The translations under genes were made by a program, and so were the position numbers. This document shows, piece after piece, positions 35,566-44,589 of a stretch of 64,000 nucleotides of DNA (position 1 is the first letter of the stretch; every line of letters starts with the position of its first letter). A model generated the notes under the pieces. It had not been told where the DNA came from and made no database searches. It was given only the letters and a program-made list of their open reading frames with translations. The stretch comes from an uncultured Candidatus Melainabacteria bacterium (GTDB lineage Bacteria > Cyanobacteriota > Vampirovibrionia > Gastranaerophilales > Gastranaerophilaceae): contig CAKVIC010000004.1 of NCBI GenBank assembly GCA_934754655.1, positions 58,339 through 122,338 of the forward strand, in the 5' to 3' direction.

Positions 35566-36282
35566 TTAATTCATTTTCATTGGACCTTCGATTGTTGCGT
35601 TTACAAACTGTCTTGTGTAATCAGTTTTTTCTTCGCATAATTCGCTCGGAGTTCCTTCAAAAACTGCTTTTCCATTATACAACATTAACACTCTGTCTGA
35701 CGTCCTACGAATCGTTGACATTTGGTGAGTTACAACGATTGAAGCCGCGTTTGTTTCATTTTTTAACCTCACAATATAATCCTCAATCAAGGTTGAAGAA
35801 ATCGGGTCTAAACCTGCGGTTGGCTCGTCATAAAGAATTATTTTAGGCTCGGTAACAATTGCACGCGCAAAACTTACACGCTTTTGCATACCACCGGATA
35901 ATTCTGACGGAAATTTTTCTTCTATGCCGGATAAACCAACAAGCTCAAGCTTTTCAGCAACAATCTTTTCTAATTCAGCTTTTGTGTATTTGTTGCGCAA
36001 CTCTTTTCTCTCTTGAAGCGCAAACGAAATATTATCAAATACATTCATTGAATCAAAAAGCGCTGAATATTGAAAAACCATCGCAATATCACCGCCTGAT
36101 GTGATGATATCTCCAGAATCTTTTTCTATCAAACCGCTGATAAGTTTCAAAACCGTACTTTTACCTGAACCTGAAAAACCAATAATCGAAAGTATTTCTC
36201 CGTCATTTACGTCAAAAGAAATATTGTCAATTATTGTTTTTTTATCAAAAGCTTTTACTAAATTTTTAACTTTTATACTCAT
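35566..36282 (-). CDS. mlaF: Lipid-transport ABC ATPase MlaF
   Basis: The 238-residue ATPase powers the Mla transporter. Walker A GFSGSGKST is near residue 36, the signature LSGGMQKRVSFARAI near 128, Walker B IILYDEPTAGLDP near 148, and the switch histidine in VVTHQM near 182. The LSGGMQKR form is typical of MlaF/TGD3-type ATPases. It lies 17 bp before mlaD and 38 bp after mlaE. Confidence 0.93.
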   Translation of the reverse strand: MSIKVKNLVKAFDKKTIIDNISFDVNDGEILSIIGFSGSGKSTVLKLISGLIEKDSGDIITSGGDIAMVFQYSALFDSMNVFDNISFALQERKELRNKYTKAELEKIVAEKLELVGLSGIEEKFPSELSGGMQKRVSFARAIVTEPKIILYDEPTAGLDPISSTLIEDYIVRLKNETNAASIVVTHQMSTIRRTSDRVLMLYNGKAVFEGTPSELCEEKTDYTRQFVNATIEGPMKMN

Positions 36283-36320
36283 AATTTTTCAGAAATTTAA
36301 TTCCATACCTTTCTTTTATT

Positions 36321-37121
36321 TTAATAAAAATAAACCGTTGCAAATATTAAATCAATTATAACAATTGATACAAAAGACCATACAACCGCTTTTGTGGTTG
36401 CAATACCAACACCTTTTGCGCCATCCTTTGCCATCATTCCGCAAGAACAACTTATCAAAGAAATTGCAAAACCAAAACAAATTGATTTAAAAATACATAC
36501 ATTCAAATCATGCATGCTCAAACCAAACCACACAGAATCAAAATACGCTTTATATGATAATTCTGACGTAACGTTTGAAGCAACTGCACCACCTAAAATT
36601 CCAAATAACGAAGCAAGAATTACTACAACAGGCATCATTAGCGTTCCGGCAATTATTCTTGGAGTGAATAAATATTGAACAGGATTTACTTTTAAAACTC
36701 TTATTGCATCAATTTGCTCTGTAACCTTCATAGTAGCGATTTCAGAAGCTAAAGAAGAACCTATCATTGAAATTATTGCAAATCCAGCCATAATTGCGCC
36801 TTCTTCTCTAACTGTTAACATTGCCATAAGCATTCCGACAAAATTTCCGCCACCTTGCTTAACCATTTCTCCTGCAACCTGCATTGCAATAATAACAGAA
36901 GTCATGCCTACAATAGAAAGCGTAATTGGCAAAGATGAAACACCAAAGCGCGAACACTGCTCAATTATGTTTTTGTAAGAAGTATTGAATTTAATTAAAC
37001 CTTTTAAGAATTCGGTGCAATAAATAATAACTTCACCTAAAGTTGTCAAAAAATCCTTCAACTCGTATTGAAGCATCTTAATTGCTTTATATGTATATGT
37101 ACCTTTGTAATAAATTTTCAT
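36321..37121 (-). CDS. mlaE: Lipid-transport ABC permease MlaE
   Basis: The 266-residue integral membrane protein belongs to the MlaE/TGD1 family. Hallmarks include the amphipathic N-terminus, REEGAIMAGFAIISMIGSSLASEIATMKVTEQID (abbreviated here; near residues 110-140) and PRIIAGTLMMPVV near 153. Five or six membrane helices are visible. It heads the mlaE-mlaF-mlaD operon; no MlaB or MlaC gene is attached. This is the cyanobacteria-like minimal set. Confidence 0.92.
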   Translation of the reverse strand: MKIYYKGTYTYKAIKMLQYELKDFLTTLGEVIIYCTEFLKGLIKFNTSYKNIIEQCSRFGVSSLPITLSIVGMTSVIIAMQVAGEMVKQGGGNFVGMLMAMLTVREEGAIMAGFAIISMIGSSLASEIATMKVTEQIDAIRVLKVNPVQYLFTPRIIAGTLMMPVVVILASLFGILGGAVASNVTSELSYKAYFDSVWFGLSMHDLNVCIFKSICFGFAISLISCSCGMMAKDGAKGVGIATTKAVVWSFVSIVIIDLIFATVYFY

Positions 37122-37312
37122 TTTTGCACAATTATCCTACATGATTCTACCAAAAATTAAGATTTTTCAAATCAACTTAAAATATGAATTTTGTGTTTAA
37201 ATTGTGTCACGCGAGTTATGATAAAAAGAAAACAAAAATCGCTAAAACTTCTGCATTAATTTCTATTCTCATTTGTATGACTGTGATATGATTATTTTTA
37301 TTGGAAATATAT

Positions 37313-37951
37313 ATGGATAAAATTTTAAATATAAAAAATATACTAAACAATTTTACACAAGAGGATTTTGACAAAAATCTTGTTGATTTACACATACACA
37401 CAACATTTTCTGACGGTTTAGCAGATTATAATCAAGTAATTGAAAGTGCAAAAAATCGAAATTGCAAACTGATATCTATTACTGACCATAATTCTTGCAA
37501 TGTTCATAACCTTATTAATGATGAAATATTATTAGTCGGAGCTGAATTTGATTGTTGGTTCAAAGGCGTGTTTATTCATCTTTTAGCTTATGGATTCGAT
37601 ACTAAAAATAAAAATTTACAAAAATTTTTTGCAAAAAATAAAAGCGAAACCTGCAATGATATTTTGAGATTATTCGCCAATCGTAATGTAAAAGATTTGA
37701 TTACAGCAATCCATGACGCTGGTGGGATTGCAGTTTTAGCCCATCCGGCATGTTATTGGGCAATTAATCTTGATGATTTTGTACAAAAGCTTATAAATAT
37801 TGGGCTAGACGGTATTGAAGTTTATTATAAATATTCTAGATTTAGAAGAATAATAAAATTCCATGACGAATCTGAAGTTTGCAAAATTGCTCAAAAGTAT
37901 CCCCAATTAATCAAAACCGGCGGTTCTGACTTCCATGACTTAAGATATTAA
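37313..37951 (+). CDS. PHP-domain metal-dependent phosphoesterase
   Basis: The 212-residue protein carries the four PHP motifs: DLHIHTTFSDG near residue 26, ITDHNSC near 60, an AHPACYW histidine near 142 and GGSDFHD at the end. These ligate up to three metal ions in a TIM-like barrel. Family members include histidinol-phosphatase-like and 3',5'-nucleotide phosphatase enzymes; the exact substrate is not clear. I use the ATG at 37313 because GGAA lies before it; the TTG at 37301 has no ribosome-binding site. It stands alone. Confidence 0.85.
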   Translation: MDKILNIKNILNNFTQEDFDKNLVDLHIHTTFSDGLADYNQVIESAKNRNCKLISITDHNSCNVHNLINDEILLVGAEFDCWFKGVFIHLLAYGFDTKNKNLQKFFAKNKSETCNDILRLFANRNVKDLITAIHDAGGIAVLAHPACYWAINLDDFVQKLINIGLDGIEVYYKYSRFRRIIKFHDESEVCKIAQKYPQLIKTGGSDFHDLRY

Positions 37952-38145
37952 GTGTAAAAAATACATTAATCGTATTATTTATTTTTGTTTTTTTCTATTA
38001 AAAATTTTTGCATGCTTAAGCTTATTTGCAAGCATTATCACACTAAAAATCTTAATTTTACTAACATTTGACAACTAGAATATTTATAATGTAAACTATT
38101 GTAACAAGGATTATTACCAAATTCGGCTATTTTTAAATAAAGCAC

Positions 38146-38174
38146 TTGACAAAAAATTTATTATAGTGCATAAT
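38146..38174 (+). promoter_or_regulatory. Strong promoter of the 89-aa orphan gene
   Basis: TTGACA at 38146-38151 and CATAAT at 38169-38174 are spaced exactly 17 bp. Transcription would start near 38181, which rules out the ATG at 38173. The preceding gap (37952-38145) holds no other element that I can support. Confidence 0.7.
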
Positions 38175-38229
38175 GAAATTGTTAAATGAAGTGTATAAAA
38201 AACACTTAATAAACGAAGAGGTAGTAAAA

Positions 38230-38499
38230 ATGAAAATAAACAATATAAATAACATAATGTTCACAGCGAACAAAAAAAATAACGAATTAGGTTCGAAAGA
38301 TGCAATACTTATGCTTAGAGACCCTAATGCAGCAGTTAAATTTCAACAATGCCAAGAATTTTCTAAAAAGGCAGATTCGGTTGATTCAAACCCTTTAGTT
38401 GCTCTAGGTTACAAATTGTACAGAACTTTTAATATAATTAAAGGAAATTATATTTCTGACAATGCCGATTTGAACAAACCAGTTGACATTGTTGCTTAA
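38230..38499 (+). CDS. Small orphan protein with an MKI-type N-terminal tag (89 aa)
   Basis: The protein starts MKINNINNIMFTANKKNNE, then a helical part (SKDAILMLRDPNAAVKFQQCQEF) and ends DLNKPVDIVA. I know no family. It has no signal peptide or membrane helix. The start at 38230 is chosen because it has GAGGTAG before it and because the promoter -10 overlaps the upstream ATG. A strong promoter and a strong terminator make it an independently expressed unit, suggesting a well-expressed small protein. The first 14 residues resemble those of the GpmI extension and the 109-aa cassette proteins. Confidence 0.7.
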   Translation: MKINNINNIMFTANKKNNELGSKDAILMLRDPNAAVKFQQCQEFSKKADSVDSNPLVALGYKLYRTFNIIKGNYISDNADLNKPVDIVA

Positions 38500-38534
38500 C
38501 AAATTTTTTCTATAATATAATACACACACATATC

Positions 38535-38563
38535 AGCGGTAATTTGTTTATCGCTTTTTTTTT
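38535..38563 (+). terminator. Rho-independent terminator
   Basis: AGCGGTAA at 38535-38542 pairs with TTATCGCT at 38548-38555 (one G-U), followed by eight or more T, 36 bp past the orphan gene. Confidence 0.85.
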
Positions 38564-38574
38564 GCTTATTTATT

Positions 38575-39216
38575 TTATGACCTTAAATTCAAAATTGCTT
38601 GACTTTCTTCTTTACTTAATAATTTCGCACCACCCAAAATTTCAGTATTCAACACAACTTGAGCATAAGATTCAGCAAGCTCCAACTTCATATACGCATC
38701 TTCTAATGTTTTACCTGCCACAATAAAGCCATGATTCTCCATCAAAACTGCATCGTATTCATTAAAAAATTTTATCGTATTATCAACCAATTCTCTAGAT
38801 GAAGGCAATGCGTATTTAGCGAGTGGAATTCCGCCAAAGTAAAAAACATTTTCAGCCATAATCGGTGCCATTAAATCCTTACCCGATGAGGCAAAAGAGC
38901 TTAAATAGGGCGCATGTACATGTATAATATAATTAATTTCAGGTCTTTTTTTATAAATTTCAATATGCAAAAATTTTTCGCTTGAAGGTTTTTTATTTTT
39001 TTCTAAAGATTTACCGTCAAAATCAGTATAAACAATATCTTTTTTACTCAAATAACCGTTTGAAGAACCAGAAGTTGTTATTAAAAGTCCATCCTTGTAT
39101 CTTGCCGAAATATTTCCTGAATACCCTGGGGTATAATTTTTTTCACCACATAATTTTCCACAAGCGATGATTTTTTGCACTAAATTATTTTTTGAAAAAT
39201 TATAAAACATCTTCAA
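38575..39216 (-). CDS. Class II aldolase/adducin-family protein (fuculose-phosphate aldolase-like)
   Basis: The 213-residue zinc enzyme family cleaves sugar phosphates such as L-fuculose 1-phosphate or acts as an epimerase/decarboxylase. GNISARYKDGLLITTSG near residue 36 binds phosphate, and HVHAPYL near 97 plus ENHGF near 158 supply zinc-binding histidines. The substrate is not clear; a methylthioribulose-phosphate dehydratase-like role is possible. The gene overlaps the end of lptD by 17 bp, so it is probably co-transcribed with it. The start is uncertain: TTG at 39216 has GAGG upstream, while the ATG at 39210 lacks a good site. Confidence 0.85.
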   Translation of the reverse strand: MKMFYNFSKNNLVQKIIACGKLCGEKNYTPGYSGNISARYKDGLLITTSGSSNGYLSKKDIVYTDFDGKSLEKNKKPSSEKFLHIEIYKKRPEINYIIHVHAPYLSSFASSGKDLMAPIMAENVFYFGGIPLAKYALPSSRELVDNTIKFFNEYDAVLMENHGFIVAGKTLEDAYMKLELAESYAQVVLNTEILGGAKLLSKEESQAILNLRS

Positions 39217-41431
39217 CAGTCTTAACCTCTTCTACAACAGCTTTTTGCAAGATTTTTGGAGTCGCTGCAGATTCATACCCTGATTCTGTTGCTGTTTTTT
39301 TGTTTTCAGCTTTTTTCTTTTGTTGAATTTCAAAATGATCATACTCGACCTGCGCACCTTTTGCATCCATCATTAATTCAACAATACAATATAAATTTTG
39401 ACGGACAAAGTCATAACCAAAACTCATTTTCATATCATCAGGTCCAACTGATATATAAAAAGCGTTTTCTTGCAAATCACGGTCGTTTGGAGCATCATTT
39501 GACATATTTATTGATGAAAACCAAGAAACAGTCAAGTATTTAGAGATTCTAAAATATTCTCTAAAGAATAAATTTTGTTTACCATAACGATATGAGTCAA
39601 ATACCGGCATTGGTGTTTCGTCGTGATAAGCTGAAAAATAATATCCGACATCTTGCATCCAACGTTTGTATTGAGTATGCAATACAGGTCCAATACGTCC
39701 TATGACTTGAGTATCACCTGTTCCATACAATGCACTTGAAAATTGAGTTGATACTGCAAACCTTATTGCTTTTAATTTATCTTCATCAACATAATTAAAC
39801 AAGGTTTGCGCAGCATTTGCCATATACCTGAAACGTGTTGTACCAATATTATTACCTTTTAATTTTTCAAAACTCGTATCAAAATCCAAATCTTGGTAAT
39901 AACCACCCTCTACTCTATGCGAAAAGGTTGACCTTTGACCTTTTAATAAAAAATTATCTGAAAAATAGTCTTTTTTATAAACTAAACCAATACCGTATTT
40001 TGGACGACGTCTACCCAAAAACCATTCATTTTGAAAGTTGTTCATACCATATTGCAAAGTCAAATTATCATCAAGTTTTTGTTCACCATCAATGATAAAT
40101 TTACTGGCTGCAGTACCATAAGCAATTGAAGTTTGGTTTGTGCCGCTATTAAAACGTCCTAAACCACCAATACCAAAACCGCTTTTGTAATTCAAAATTG
40201 GCATAGCCTTTAAGACTGAGCCTTTTGGTAATTCAAGCACAATTCCGGGGCCGGTATAAACACCTAAACCTCTATATGCGCCAATTTCCCAAATATTTGA
40301 TTCTACGTAATCATGATTTTTATTGGTATAAAGCTTAACAGACGGAATTCTTAAAAGAGTTTTATCCCCTTTTTTCATCCTAAATCGTTTAAGCGCAATC
40401 GTTTCTAAATCTCCGTTTTGAGTAATTTTGATATCTTTTGAAGTTACTTTTATAACTCCTTTATTCATATCATCAGTTAAAGTTTCTCCTTTTGGAGTGA
40501 GCATATATTTAAGTTGAGGTCCACGCGTTAATGAACGAAATTCAATAGGGAACGAATCATCAATAGTTATCGTACCTTTTTCTTGAGAAATTTTATCGCC
40601 ATAAACGTAACCTTTTTCTGATTTAATCAAGATGTTTGAAGTTCGAGTGACTGGATTTTCAATCAACGCATTTTCTTCATTCATATCTACAAAAATATAA
40701 TCACCATTAACGATTTGACTGCCTTTTGAGATTTTAACATTGCCTTCAGCCTTAATCGTATTATTAGCTCTATCAAATGTAATTATATCAGCATAAACCG
40801 TAGTTCCTTGGCTAACAAATTCAACACTAACATTCCCTTTTGCAAAAATTAAATAATTTTGCGTATCGTAATCAACGCGATTACAACTCAAAATTATATC
40901 ATCAGAATCTTCACTAATCGGCTCGTTTTTTGCTACAGCATCTTTCTTAGACGCTTTTTTAATTTTTTGTTTTTTGTCCGTTTTATTTTTTCTAGACCAA
41001 AAATGTTTTTTTGTTGAATTTTCTACGTTTGAATCTTCTGAATCAAAACTGTCAGTAGAATTTTCGATTTCTTCAGAGATAGCATCATCATCAAAATTTT
41101 CAATAAGCTCATGAGATGCGTATTCAGAAGTTTCAATTTCTCCAGAATAAACATCTTTCGCGGTTGGCGCCAATTCGTATACTTGATTGTTGTGTTTATC
41201 AATTTTGTTTTTTAAATATAATCTTAATTGTTTAATCGGCGGAGTTGTATGGTGAGAATTACCGGAAGATTTTTTTACAGAAGTTTCATTTTCTGTAACT
41301 CCAAGCTGTTTTGATGGTATAAAAAATGCGTCACCAGTATAATCTGATGCTTCAGAGAACGCAAAATCAGCTTTAGCCGGCGCTAAAGTAAACATTGATA
41401 TTATTAAAATTGTAAGTAGTTTTTTATTCAA
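39200..41431 (-). CDS. lptD: LPS-assembly protein LptD-like outer membrane protein
   Basis: LptD inserts lipopolysaccharide into the outer leaflet of the outer membrane. From a TTG at 41431 the protein has 743 residues and a clear signal peptide (NKKLLTILIISMFTLAPAKA); AGGAAG lies 7 bases before this TTG, whereas the ATG at 41476 lies inside the preceding gene and would hide the signal. A low-complexity acidic/lysine-rich linker (about 100-170) precedes an OstA/LptA-like beta-jellyroll (NRVDYDTQNYLIFAKGNVSV, FDRANNTIKAEGNVKI, near 180-260). A long beta-barrel-type C-terminal part follows. It belongs to the leftward 36-aa gene-M23-lptD-aldolase unit. Confidence 0.85.
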   Translation of the reverse strand: MNKKLLTILIISMFTLAPAKADFAFSEASDYTGDAFFIPSKQLGVTENETSVKKSSGNSHHTTPPIKQLRLYLKNKIDKHNNQVYELAPTAKDVYSGEIETSEYASHELIENFDDDAISEEIENSTDSFDSEDSNVENSTKKHFWSRKNKTDKKQKIKKASKKDAVAKNEPISEDSDDIILSCNRVDYDTQNYLIFAKGNVSVEFVSQGTTVYADIITFDRANNTIKAEGNVKISKGSQIVNGDYIFVDMNEENALIENPVTRTSNILIKSEKGYVYGDKISQEKGTITIDDSFPIEFRSLTRGPQLKYMLTPKGETLTDDMNKGVIKVTSKDIKITQNGDLETIALKRFRMKKGDKTLLRIPSVKLYTNKNHDYVESNIWEIGAYRGLGVYTGPGIVLELPKGSVLKAMPILNYKSGFGIGGLGRFNSGTNQTSIAYGTAASKFIIDGEQKLDDNLTLQYGMNNFQNEWFLGRRRPKYGIGLVYKKDYFSDNFLLKGQRSTFSHRVEGGYYQDLDFDTSFEKLKGNNIGTTRFRYMANAAQTLFNYVDEDKLKAIRFAVSTQFSSALYGTGDTQVIGRIGPVLHTQYKRWMQDVGYYFSAYHDETPMPVFDSYRYGKQNLFFREYFRISKYLTVSWFSSINMSNDAPNDRDLQENAFYISVGPDDMKMSFGYDFVRQNLYCIVELMMDAKGAQVEYDHFEIQQKKKAENKKTATESGYESAATPKILQKAVVEEVKTVEDVL

Positions 41432-41441
41432 TATGTGCTTC

Positions 41442-42548
41442 CTATATATAATTTCTTGGGTTTGTATGCGTACCATTTACGCGAACTTCAAAATGGCAAT
41501 GAGGCCCTGTGCTATAACCTGTTGTACCTTCATAACCAAGTACATCACCTTTATTGACTCGTTGACCGTTAACAACTTTTATAGAATTCATGTGTGCATA
41601 TAAAGTTGTTATTGATTTTCCGTTAACAATGCCATGCTCTAGAATTACAACTTTTCCATAACCACCATACCAGCCAGAATAAATAACTTTGCCAGAATTA
41701 GATGCCCTAATTGCGCCTAAATTTGGCCCGCCAATATCAATACCTGTGTGAAAAGTCCTGCTATTGAATATAGGGTGAACGCGTGGTCCATAAGGCGAAG
41801 TTATTTGACCTTGAATTGGTTTCATAAATCCTGATGCCACTTGGGTTGTAGAATTTTTTGTTGTTTTATTTATATAAGAACCTATACTTGCAGATTGTTT
41901 TGCAAGTTCACGTTCTGATTTTTCGTAAGCTGTTCTATCAGTCTTTAATTTGTTAATCATGTTTTTATTTTTTTCAATCGCACTATTAATATATGCTTGT
42001 TGCGAATTTATTGACGCAACAGAACGCTCTAAATTTCTTTTTCGCGTAGCTATTTGATATTTTAAAGTGGCAATTTCTTGTGCTTTTGCACGCGCTGCTT
42101 TCATTCTGTCGTAATCATCTTTTAACAATACTTTGCGATAATAAATTCTATCAAAAAGCATGTTAACATCTTCTGCGCTCAAAATAAGTTCAGCCATAGG
42201 GTTTCTTTGATTTTTATAAATACATCTTATATGAAAAGCCAAAATTGTATTCATATTATTGTATTCAATTGTAGCAGCTTCAAGGCGAGCTTCGACTCCT
42301 TGCAATTGTTTTTCAGCAACATCTCGTTCCTGTTTTGAAGAAGTCAATGTATTGCGAGCCTTTTCTAATTTTTGTTGATTTTTATATAGTTTGTTGGTTT
42401 CAACATTTTCAAGCCATTTCAAATGATTAATCTTAGCTCGTGTTTGTTTTTTCTTAGTTTCAATATCCGTAGCAAAACTAGATGGGCATAAAAACAAACC
42501 CACGACAGAAAAAAATATTAAAATACTTAATATTTTTTTAAACCCCAC
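41442..42548 (-). CDS. M23-family murein peptidase with N-terminal coiled coil (EnvC/NlpD-like)
   Basis: The 368 residues start with a signal segment (FKKILSILIFFSVVGLFLC), then a coiled coil spanning about 30-230, and end in a LytM/M23 domain. HTGIDIG near residue 267 and HCHFEV near residue 352 carry the zinc histidines and the HxH motif, and SPYGPRVHPIF precedes them, so the active site looks intact. Family members cut peptidoglycan cross-bridges or activate amidases in division. GTG is the start, with GGGAG upstream. It lies 2 bp after a 36-aa membrane protein and 10 bp before lptD. Confidence 0.9.
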   Translation of the reverse strand: MGFKKILSILIFFSVVGLFLCPSSFATDIETKKKQTRAKINHLKWLENVETNKLYKNQQKLEKARNTLTSSKQERDVAEKQLQGVEARLEAATIEYNNMNTILAFHIRCIYKNQRNPMAELILSAEDVNMLFDRIYYRKVLLKDDYDRMKAARAKAQEIATLKYQIATRKRNLERSVASINSQQAYINSAIEKNKNMINKLKTDRTAYEKSERELAKQSASIGSYINKTTKNSTTQVASGFMKPIQGQITSPYGPRVHPIFNSRTFHTGIDIGGPNLGAIRASNSGKVIYSGWYGGYGKVVILEHGIVNGKSITTLYAHMNSIKVVNGQRVNKGDVLGYEGTTGYSTGPHCHFEVRVNGTHTNPRNYI

Positions 42549-42550
42549 GT

Positions 42551-42661
42551 TTATCTCCCACTAAAAAGTAAAGGGATTAATGATAATCCAACCATCCAAA
42601 CAATACAACAGACAGCGATTATAGCAACTATTCCTTTTTTATGTTCTCTGAAAAATTCCAT
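42551..42661 (-). CDS. 36-residue single-span membrane protein before the M23 peptidase
   Basis: An ATG at 42661 with GAGGT just upstream opens a 36-codon frame: EFFREHKKG, then the hydrophobic helix IVAIIAVCCIVWMVGLSLI, then PLLFSGR and stop. The stop lies 2 bp before the GTG of the peptidase, so they are almost certainly co-translated. The basic N-terminus suggests an N-in orientation. It is too short to match to a family by eye; it may be a small accessory of the peptidase or of the envelope machinery. Confidence 0.6.
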   Translation of the reverse strand: MEFFREHKKGIVAIIAVCCIVWMVGLSLIPLLFSGR

Positions 42662-42814
42662 AACTACCTCACTTAATTATAATAATACAAAAAAATCATT
42701 AAGACAACTTTGTGTTTGTTTATGCAAATTAAGTTAAAAATGTTATTATAAAATTAATTTAAGCAAATTTTTTTATCACCGGTTTTTGTTTAATTAATAT
42801 ACCAAGGATAAATA

Positions 42815-44530
42815 ATGGAAGCACTAAGAAACTTAAAATATATTAAAGATAATAGGGCTAATTTTGTTGAATGGAATCAACAGCAAAAAACAAAAGAGGC
42901 TAAAGTTTCAGTTCTTATTAATCAAAAAAATTTCGACGAAGATGAAATAGAAAAAGCTTCACAATATGGTCACACGTTAATAAACACAATTAACATAATG
43001 GATCAATTAAGCATTAATCGTTCTGAAAATGCTTTGGTTTCAATAAATACTGCCATGTCATTATTAACAGAATTGGTTTCAGGAATTGGCGCCGGCATTG
43101 GTTTTTTTGTATCAAAATTTAGTAAAAATCCAAACAAAACCCCTAAAATTGCGGCTTATATTGGTTATATTATATCAAGTTTAGCATGTTTAATAATAAG
43201 AGAATTTTTAAGTGCGCATTTTGAAAAAATGGCAACAAGAATAGCAAGATATCAAACCCGAGAAAAAGATTTAAAAGATATTAGAAATTTTGTTGTTTAT
43301 AACAAAGAACAAGTCGAACAAGCAAAATTAATTGCTGAAAATTTAGACGATGTAAAAGATATAACAGAAGATTTATCATTTAAAGAAAGTTTAAATCCTA
43401 TAAAAGTTTTTAAAAACTCACTTATAACAGTTAAAGATTTGAATTTTGATTTCAAAAACTATAAAAATTGGTTGAAAAATTATAAACAAGAAGAAAAGTT
43501 AAAACAAGAAAAATTTGCGCAAATGAAAATTTCTGATGAAGAAAAATCTTGTGCAGAAAAAGAACGTGACAAATTACTGAATGTTGTAAAACATCTAGAG
43601 ATTTCAGCAAATAATTACGAAATAAATGCCGAACTTGGAATAAGAATCGCAGCAGCTGGTATTAGTTTCGCATCTGTTACAAGTGGTTTTTTATTTAGTT
43701 GGTTATTTTCAAATTTATCCAAAAATATTAAAAAATCTACAAAATTAGCTAATTTTTTAAATAATATATCTAAATTTTCTATTCCTGCCGGCTTTTTCGC
43801 ACTGTTCTTTTTAACAGGTCCATTAGTTAAAATTGTAAAAGATTCTGCAAGAATAGGAAGGCAAAAAGAAAAAGATAAATTTATAGAAACTCCAACTAAT
43901 TTTATTACATTTTCAGACACAGAAATTAATTCTGTAAAAAATATTAAAATAAAAAATACAAATGATGATATTTTAATGAAAAATATTTTGATAAATTTCA
44001 AAAATATTTGGAATATGAAAAATGAAATAAGTAATTATGAAAAAACTAAAAAAGAAAAAGTTCAAAAAGAATTAAAGCTTCAAGAAGCATTAAAACATAT
44101 AAAAATATCAAAAGAACAAGAAAAAGAAGCGAAAAAGCTACAAAAACAAGCTTTTATAGTTTTTGAAAAAATTGATGATAAATCTGAAAGTTTTGTTGAT
44201 GATACGAATGCGGCGTTATCTTCAGCTTCTGCAATAATTAATGGTACAGCCTGTACTATTGCTAACTTACTTACGTTAAAAATTTTTGGTAATAAAATTT
44301 CTAAATTAACCAAAAATCATAAAATGCCAGGTTTTTGGGAAGGAATAAAATTAACTAAACATCTTAAATTAAAAGATATTATGCTTATATTTGTAGCCCC
44401 ATTTTTAGCTACAAGATTATTAATTTGCGTAGTTTCTACGATTTGTGCAGAAATAAAAAAATATGCATGTCAAATTGGCATCATGTCTGCAATGAAAGAT
44501 TTAGAAAATCCGAAAAATTTTATAACATAA
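42815..44530 (+). CDS. Membrane protein with three similar units, function unknown
   Basis: The 571-residue protein seems to hold three copies of one layout: a charged coil of 40-60 residues, an Asn/Ala-rich stretch, and two membrane helices. Units start near residues 28, 232 and 420. They share the pattern 'N-A-x-x-S-x-x-x-A' before a glycine-rich helix (ENALVSINTAMSLLTELVSGIGAG; ELGIRIAAAGISFASVTSG; DTNAALSSASAIINGTACTIA, quoted in part) and a lysine-rich FSKNPNK/LSKNIKK/LTKNHK turn. I know no family. The coding composition is very Lys/Ile/Asn rich like its neighbours. AAGGA precedes the ATG. It stands alone between divergent and convergent neighbours. Confidence 0.75.
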   Translation: MEALRNLKYIKDNRANFVEWNQQQKTKEAKVSVLINQKNFDEDEIEKASQYGHTLINTINIMDQLSINRSENALVSINTAMSLLTELVSGIGAGIGFFVSKFSKNPNKTPKIAAYIGYIISSLACLIIREFLSAHFEKMATRIARYQTREKDLKDIRNFVVYNKEQVEQAKLIAENLDDVKDITEDLSFKESLNPIKVFKNSLITVKDLNFDFKNYKNWLKNYKQEEKLKQEKFAQMKISDEEKSCAEKERDKLLNVVKHLEISANNYEINAELGIRIAAAGISFASVTSGFLFSWLFSNLSKNIKKSTKLANFLNNISKFSIPAGFFALFFLTGPLVKIVKDSARIGRQKEKDKFIETPTNFITFSDTEINSVKNIKIKNTNDDILMKNILINFKNIWNMKNEISNYEKTKKEKVQKELKLQEALKHIKISKEQEKEAKKLQKQAFIVFEKIDDKSESFVDDTNAALSSASAIINGTACTIANLLTLKIFGNKISKLTKNHKMPGFWEGIKLTKHLKLKDIMLIFVAPFLATRLLICVVSTICAEIKKYACQIGIMSAMKDLENPKNFIT

Positions 44531-44589
44531 AATTTACTTAAAACCTAAACAAACTTTTTTGTTACTAATTTCTTCAACCACGTTTAAGT

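Noticed and set aside
38173..38229. ATG at 38173 as start of the orphan gene
   Set aside because: It overlaps the -10 hexamer, so it cannot be in the transcript.
41432..41476. Longer lptD start at 41476
   Set aside because: It lies inside the upstream peptidase gene and precedes the signal peptide by 15 residues; the TTG at 41431 has AGGAAG at proper distance.
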